From Phycisphaerales bacterium UBA1845 (lineage in GTDB: Bacteria; Planctomycetota; Phycisphaerae; UBA1845), in NCBI GenBank assembly GCA_002338715.1, contig DDIR01000061.1:1-29326 (forward strand): a DNA stretch of 29,326 bases, in the 5' to 3' direction. How positions within the stretch are numbered: position 1 is the stretch's first letter; the number at the start of each line of letters is the position of its first letter. The translations under genes and the position numbers were made by a program. Under the pieces are notes generated by a model, which made no database searches, was not told the origin of the DNA, and saw nothing but the letters and a program-made list of their open reading frames with translations. Positions 24,545 to 29,326 of this stretch are shown in pieces.

Positions 24545-26119
24545 TCAGCCGTCGATCGGAATGATCATGACGTGGCGGATCGGGCGTTCCAATCGCTCGG
24601 ACGTGTCAAAGACATCGATGGTCACGCGCAACGCCGACGGAAAGAACGGATCGGACAGGCTGCTACCGGAAGTCGGGTCCGGATTCTTGGCATAGAACAA
24701 ATGGTTCGTTCCCATGATCTGCGAGCTGAAACGCCCGAGCGGATCGGTGAACAGTTGATAAAGCCGATCGAGCGGAGCCCCCGCAACACCGCACATCGCC
24801 AGTTGGTCGGCCAGCGCGGGATTGGCATTGAGCTCGGCGATCTTCCCGTCGATCAAGTCAGCCGTCGCACCAATGTCGGCAGGGTCCACCCAGATGGTGT
24901 CGTCAAACAGATCGAGGCATTCTTTAACCACCGGGTCGGTTTCAGACGTCCAGGTCAGCGCCCATTCCACCTTGAACCCGGCGCAATTCGGCATCAGGTA
25001 ATGCCCCAGACGCTCGGACTGGTTGGCGGGCGGATTGGGGTCCAACTGTGATCGGGCGAACCACGGAACAATCCAGTGACGGAAGTTTTCGGGAGTTGAA
25101 AACTGATTGACGACGAAATTCGGATAGGTACCGGCGGCTCCACAACAATCATTCGGATCGAGCGCGACTTCACGCCCAATGGTCAGCGGATCGCTCGCGG
25201 TCATCTTCAAGACATAGTCAACGTAGCGAAAGTCCTCGGTCGGATTGTTGACGCTGTTGAGCGTATCGACCACGGTGTTGACCACGAAGTCGCGCCGCCC
25301 GTCGCGAATGCGGTTGGCGGCTGACGCAGCCGAATACTTGGTCTCATCATCGCTGCCACCCAGAACGGCAGCAGAATCATCCAGCGAGAGGGCCGGCGGA
25401 ACGGCATTAAACGGACCGGGTTGATCCAGAATCAAGACGCTGCGACGGGTAAGGAGCCAATCGTGGGCAGGCGGAAACCGTGTCGGATCGAAAGGCCCGT
25501 TTGGAAGCGGTTTGTCGTTGGCCATGTTTGAATCAAACGAACCCATCGTCGGGAACGCGATGGGCGTCCGAGACCAAACGCCGGTGGCCGTATCCCAGAT
25601 GCCCAGTTCCGCATGACCATAGACGACCTGCTGCAGTCGGCCACTGATCGACGGATCGCGAAAGCTCGAACCGGGCCGCTTGGTGAAGAACATCAACATG
25701 TCGGCCCGCGGTGTTTCGTGGCGGATGACATCACTGGCATCAATGTATTCACGGGCGGGATCGCGCACGAGCGACGTGGACGGATCGCCATCAGTGTCGA
25801 CTTCGAGTTCCGCCAACGTCATGTACGCCGAGATCGGATTGCCCTGAATGACGAGGATCGTGTTGCCGGCATTTCGCAGGTCCTTGGTCAACGTGTCTTC
25901 AACGGCGCGAACCGACTGACCGATCTCGATGATCGCGTTGGCTTCACCCGATGACTTGAGCGTGAGCGTAAAGATCGCACCGGCCATCACGAGCATGATG
26001 CCAAGAATACCGATCGACACGACGAGTTCGACAATCGTAAACGCAGCCCGCCGCGAACCATTGCGATTCGCTCGTGACTTTCGCGGATTTGAAATTGTCG
26101 CAGACGCAGAATTCATCAT
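24545..26119 (-). CDS. Prepilin-type protein, GspJ/PilW-like minor pseudopilin
   Basis: A 524-residue protein with a class III prepilin signal: a basic leader of 26 residues, then A26 before F27 of FTIVELVV with the conserved Glu at +5 (E31), and a hydrophobic helix to about residue 50. The -1 residue is Ala instead of the usual Gly. A PilW/GspJ-like stretch follows, with SVRAVEDTLTKDLRNAG. The rest has no recognised motif and is more than twice the length of GspJ (about 200). A prepilin peptidase would cleave it at the membrane, and it would join the pseudopilus tip. The start is ATG-ATG at 26119; no strong ribosome binding site. It lies 52 bases after the I-like gene, in the same operon. 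The J assignment comes mainly from position and the PilW-like start. Confidence 0.7.
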   Translation of the reverse strand: MMNSASATISNPRKSRANRNGSRRAAFTIVELVVSIGILGIMLVMAGAIFTLTLKSSGEANAIIEIGQSVRAVEDTLTKDLRNAGNTILVIQGNPISAYMTLAELEVDTDGDPSTSLVRDPAREYIDASDVIRHETPRADMLMFFTKRPGSSFRDPSISGRLQQVVYGHAELGIWDTATGVWSRTPIAFPTMGSFDSNMANDKPLPNGPFDPTRFPPAHDWLLTRRSVLILDQPGPFNAVPPALSLDDSAAVLGGSDDETKYSAASAANRIRDGRRDFVVNTVVDTLNSVNNPTEDFRYVDYVLKMTASDPLTIGREVALDPNDCCGAAGTYPNFVVNQFSTPENFRHWIVPWFARSQLDPNPPANQSERLGHYLMPNCAGFKVEWALTWTSETDPVVKECLDLFDDTIWVDPADIGATADLIDGKIAELNANPALADQLAMCGVAGAPLDRLYQLFTDPLGRFSSQIMGTNHLFYAKNPDPTSGSSLSDPFFPSALRVTIDVFDTSERLERPIRHVMIIPIDG

Positions 26120-26171
26120 CGAAATTCGTTCATCAACTTGTCATTAACACGATGCGGCAAACCGGTTGTAC

Positions 26172-27722
26172 TTACTGGCGCGGACGCAAAACAACCTGCC
26201 GCGTCTGGATATCAACGACGGTCGGCGAACCGTCAAAAATCGGAATTCCGTTGCCTGCGCGATCGACTTCAACCGGCGGTGGGAAGACCCAGTAGTATCG
26301 TTTCTGCGGTTCGTTTTCGGCGATGTTCAGGCAATCGCTAACGTTGGGGATCGAACCGTCGGTCAGGTCGAGATTGTCGCAATTGCGCTCAATCCACTCC
26401 CAAGTGTTCAGCCAGTTCGAATGCAGGCTTTGGTTTCCGCTATAGTTCTTGGGGAAAAGCGTGTAGTCGGGGCGATGCACTTCGCCGGACGTATACTCCT
26501 TGTCCAGAACCAACACGACTGCAGTCGGACTTCCGGTGACATTGCGGCGCTGCGTGACCCGATAGATCTGCCCGTTGCGTTCGTCGATCAACACGGTCTT
26601 CGGCGCGAGCATCTCTGCAAGCACCGCATCGTCGACCATGACTTCAGATGGAATGCCCGATGGCGGCGCACCAATCGCGGGCACAACGGTCAGCGACGCC
26701 TCAAAGCGCCAGGGCGAAGGCAGCAACACATCCGACGTGGGCGGTAATGCCCGAGGATGATCCAAGAGTTTGCCCGGCGCCCAGGAAGCCGTTCCACCCG
26801 ACGCCACAAGCCCTTCCTGCCGCGCATAACGCGCACCGTCAGGACGCTTGAGCGTGACGTGATAGACCGTCATCTCACGCGGCTTGGCCAACGTCTCGCG
26901 AATCTCACCCACCATTTGACCGCACTCTGCCGGTGGCGAAAAACCACCGCAATTCGGCAGAATACGAAATGGATCGAGCGGATCGGTCGAAACATCCGGA
27001 CCATACATGCGGCTAAATCGATAGAGCGTCGCCCAGCAATATCGGCGACCTTCAAATTGTTCGTCCCAGAGTTCGACCCGCGCCTGGTTGGTCGGGACCG
27101 ACGCATCGGGTCGTCTCTCCAGCGGAGGGAACATCCGATCGCGGGCATAGACGTTTGTCGTATATGGTCGATTGGTAACCAATGGGGACAACGTCAATCC
27201 GCCAACAAACGCGGAGTCGCTCATCTGGTAGGCCAATTGATCCGACAACTCCCAACTCGAGCTTGCGACCGGGATGTCATCGCCACCCGGGTTCAATCCG
27301 TCATTTTCAAAAATATCCAACCGTGGCGATGCCAGAAAATTCCCGAGGCCCATGACATGAACACGGGTGTCGGGGAAGACGGCTGGCTTGGTGGGATCGT
27401 TTCGATCGATCGGAAACCAGTCAATTGGAAAGAACGTCGAAACGGTATTTGCCAGGTCGTTTGGCCCATTGATTTTCGAGACCCGGTGAAACGCATCCTG
27501 TGCGGCGGCAGTGCATGACTGCGTGTTGGTGGTCTCAAACACTTCGCGGGCTTTGAACCAGGCGATGGGAAACATACTCGACGTGAACAGCAACCCCAGC
27601 CCGAGGATGAAGATCGCAAAGACCATTTCCGTCATCGAGAACGCAAGTTGCCGCGACACATGCGCGCCGACGTTTCTTCGAATGCGTTTCGAGTTCAGGT
27701 TGTCAGAGGTCACGGCTTGCAT
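26172..27722 (-). CDS. Prepilin-type protein, GspI/PilV-like minor pseudopilin
   Basis: A 516-residue protein with a 27-residue leader rich in Arg, an A27/F28 cleavage site, FSMTEMVFAIFILGLGLL with Glu at +5 (E32) and a helix to about residue 55. Methionine-rich SMTEM starts with an early helix end resemble GspI/PilV. The mature part is over 480 residues, against about 120 in GspI, and has no recognised domain. It includes a Cys-bearing middle region (NCGGFSPPAECGQ). Its ATG overlaps the stop of the H-like gene by one base (TGATG), so translation is probably coupled. It would be a minor subunit near the pseudopilus tip. Identity as GspI is inferred from gene order and length of the helix region. 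Confidence 0.7.
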   Translation of the reverse strand: MQAVTSDNLNSKRIRRNVGAHVSRQLAFSMTEMVFAIFILGLGLLFTSSMFPIAWFKAREVFETTNTQSCTAAAQDAFHRVSKINGPNDLANTVSTFFPIDWFPIDRNDPTKPAVFPDTRVHVMGLGNFLASPRLDIFENDGLNPGGDDIPVASSSWELSDQLAYQMSDSAFVGGLTLSPLVTNRPYTTNVYARDRMFPPLERRPDASVPTNQARVELWDEQFEGRRYCWATLYRFSRMYGPDVSTDPLDPFRILPNCGGFSPPAECGQMVGEIRETLAKPREMTVYHVTLKRPDGARYARQEGLVASGGTASWAPGKLLDHPRALPPTSDVLLPSPWRFEASLTVVPAIGAPPSGIPSEVMVDDAVLAEMLAPKTVLIDERNGQIYRVTQRRNVTGSPTAVVLVLDKEYTSGEVHRPDYTLFPKNYSGNQSLHSNWLNTWEWIERNCDNLDLTDGSIPNVSDCLNIAENEPQKRYYWVFPPPVEVDRAGNGIPIFDGSPTVVDIQTRQVVLRPRQ

Positions 27723-28693
27723 CAGCCACCCTTCGGTCCAAAAATCACTTCGCCGGTGTAGCGACTCACAAACAGCGATTGTCCATCGCGCTGCATCACC
27801 GACCGGACGGAACTACCGTCAAGGCCTTCCACATCAGAATCGTCGTACACCACGAGTCCGTCTACACTGATAAAATTGGCGGCTTTATCGTCGCCCAGTA
27901 CGACAATATCGAAGAGTTTTCCGGAAACAGAATTGTCACTACCGGTTCGATCCCACCATCTCAGCGGGTTTGCCACGACCAGTTGCGTTCGATCGCCCGT
28001 TCGATTGCCCAATACGTCGAGCTTGCGATCGACGTCCACATCGTGAATCAAGACATCCCTGCCGACGACAAGTTGTCCAAGGGAATCGTACACGACCGCG
28101 AAGTAGTTCCGGTGATATTGAGGCGTATCGCGGCCCTGGGCCAACACGTAAAATTTTTCGTAGGCCAGCTGGGTTGGCCAACTTGCGCTGGAAATCGGGT
28201 TGTCGGGAAACGGAGCCGGCGGGCCGTTGGGTTTGAGCGCCCAGCTTGGAGCCACGCGATACGGTGACGGGACGGTATAGACTTCCTGATCGAGAACATG
28301 GAAGCGATTTACCGCACCGGATTCCGTCACACAATTCACGGGTTCCGAGGCGTTTTGGCAATCGCGTTGATCGCGTGGATTGGCGCCCCCCTGCGAGGGA
28401 TCTGATTCGATGATCGCAATTCGCTGCACACCGTCACGATCAACGTAAAAGAAAAGGCCTCGCTCGCCGTAGCGGATTGCCTGCGTCCGGACACTTTGTA
28501 GCAGTCCGCGAATCAAGTTGGCAGACGCGGCTTCGTTGCGCTGCGACCACAGGCTCGACGCCCCCGGAACGACCAGCGCCAACAGAATGCCGATGATCGA
28601 AATGACGACGATCAACTCGATCAGCGTAAACGATGCAAGTTTCCGCCGCATCGCCGATCCAACCGTTTGATTGTCGATTCGTTCACCTGACAT
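27722..28693 (-). CDS. Prepilin-type protein, GspH-like minor pseudopilin
   Basis: A 323-residue protein, about twice the usual GspH. The class III signal has S21 before F22, FTLIELIVVISIIGILLALVVP with Glu at +5 (E26), and a basic MRRKLAS just before. The following SANLIRGLLQSVRTQAIRYG matches the amphipathic start of GspH/FimT proteins. The ATG at 28693 has GGGA upstream. The frame is open to a TTG at 28771, and an internal ATG at 28651 would give a shorter 6-7-residue leader. The C-terminal part is beta-rich. Its stop overlaps the start of the I-like gene by one base. It lies 96 bases after the G-like gene. Role: minor pseudopilin linking the tip to the GspG rod, by analogy. Confidence 0.75.
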   Translation of the reverse strand: MSGERIDNQTVGSAMRRKLASFTLIELIVVISIIGILLALVVPGASSLWSQRNEAASANLIRGLLQSVRTQAIRYGERGLFFYVDRDGVQRIAIIESDPSQGGANPRDQRDCQNASEPVNCVTESGAVNRFHVLDQEVYTVPSPYRVAPSWALKPNGPPAPFPDNPISSASWPTQLAYEKFYVLAQGRDTPQYHRNYFAVVYDSLGQLVVGRDVLIHDVDVDRKLDVLGNRTGDRTQLVVANPLRWWDRTGSDNSVSGKLFDIVVLGDDKAANFISVDGLVVYDDSDVEGLDGSSVRSVMQRDGQSLFVSRYTGEVIFGPKGG

Positions 28694-28789
28694 AATTCGA
28701 TTCCCGAACAAGACTCCCCCATCGACTTGATTGTCGCGCCCAGTCCGACACGACGCCGCAATCACGCCCAACCACCTGACACCGAACGA

Positions 28790-29326
28790 TTAAAGAGGAT
28801 TCATCCTCTCCTTAAAGGTGTCTGACGAATAGACGTTGTCCTGGTTCAGTTCCAGGTTGATCAGCCCCTCAGGCGTTGCAACACTGCCGCCGAAAAAGTC
28901 GGCGATGATGCTGGTGTCGCCATAGCTTGGATCGTTGAAGAACTCTTCTGAAAACTGATCCTGACCATTGGGACCGTAAGAAACAAACAACGGTTCACCG
29001 TTGTTGGCGTGGACGAAATTCAAAGACGCCTTGTCGCGCGGGGCGGGGTTTGCGGCCGTCGGACAGTTTGAGTAGTACTCGATTTCCGTTCCCCAACCGT
29101 CTACGAAATTGATCAGCGGAATCGGTTCAGTGCCATCGCCAGGATCGAACACCATGTTGCCTTCGTTGACGATGTACTTCTTATTGATTCCGTCGAGGAT
29201 CTCGCTGGCTTTGGGCGAACGCAACCGCATGGCCAACAACATCGCCCGCACATCACCGTGATTGTGCGCAAATGCCGTCAGCGCCCCGGTCGATGCATCA
29301 CGTGGATCGAGCGGTGTGAATGGCGG
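28790..29326 (-). CDS. GspG-like major pseudopilin, C-terminal part (5' end beyond the window)
   Basis: The frame is open to the window edge, so 178 C-terminal residues are seen and the pilin helix is missing. The segment LINFVDGWGTEIEYYSN followed by LFVSYGPNGQDQFSEEF matches the GspG C-terminal core, where D-x-W-G is followed by a strand and S-x-G-x-D/N-G/N-x. That core holds a structural calcium in type II major pseudopilins. It is followed by an H-, I-, J- and K-like series in the canonical order, which supports the call. The segment before the DGWG core is longer than in classical GspG. An alternative is a DUF1559-like or other planctomycete pseudopilin. The stop TAA is at 28792-28790. 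Confidence 0.65.
   Translation of the reverse strand, partial: PPFTPLDPRDASTGALTAFAHNHGDVRAMLLAMRLRSPKASEILDGINKKYIVNEGNMVFDPGDGTEPIPLINFVDGWGTEIEYYSNCPTAANPAPRDKASLNFVHANNGEPLFVSYGPNGQDQFSEEFFNDPSYGDTSIIADFFGGSVATPEGLINLELNQDNVYSSDTFKERMNPL

Overview
The window reads as chromosomal DNA from a planctomycete, most likely of the Phycisphaerae type. This is an inference from gene content. The clues are a serine/threonine kinase with a transmembrane segment and TPR repeats, a very large secreted Cys-rich repeat protein ending in dockerin-like calcium loops, prepilins with Ala or Ser instead of Gly before the cleavage site, and typical bacterial housekeeping genes (tsaB, ispG, arfB, tRNA-Pro). No phage, IS element, CRISPR array or rRNA is visible.

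Left part (1-7.5 kb): a tRNA-Pro cut by the window edge, then arfB (ribosome rescue) directly downstream of a kinase gene, all on the minus strand. A gamma-carbonic-anhydrase-like gene (minus) and a CLC chloride channel/transporter gene (plus) diverge from a 104-base spacer. tsaB (t6A tRNA modification) follows on the plus strand and converges on a small hypothetical gene. Both the gamma-CA gene and tsaB have a TACAAT box exactly 7 bases before the ATG, which suggests leaderless transcripts.

Middle (7.5-15.8 kb): a secreted DUF4139 protein, a 68-residue hypothetical protein, a polytopic GT39-like membrane protein and a secreted protein of unknown function. After these come ispG (MEP isoprenoid pathway) and a secreted VWA-domain protein with an unusual Cys/His cluster just before its MIDAS site. 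A pair of inverted, covarying palindromes (REP-like) lies between ispG and the VWA gene, and a clear terminator follows the VWA gene.

Right part (15.9-29.3 kb): the most notable region, all on the minus strand. Five genes in the order GspG-, GspH-, GspI-, GspJ- and GspK-like encode pseudopilins of a type II secretion-type machine. The H, I, J and K proteins are far larger than the classical ones (323, 516, 524 and 1200 residues). An 812-base gap with no convincing gene separates J from K. Downstream of K, behind its own extended -10 promoter and a long leader, lies a 1170-residue exported protein with 18 six-cysteine modules of about 42 residues and two dockerin-like units. A working hypothesis is that the pseudopilin assembly exports or displays such disulfide-rich surface proteins; the sequence shows only the proximity.

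A 30-base perfect palindromic repeat occurs twice, once after the clc stop and once after the Cys-rich gene stop, in the same orientation relative to the upstream gene.
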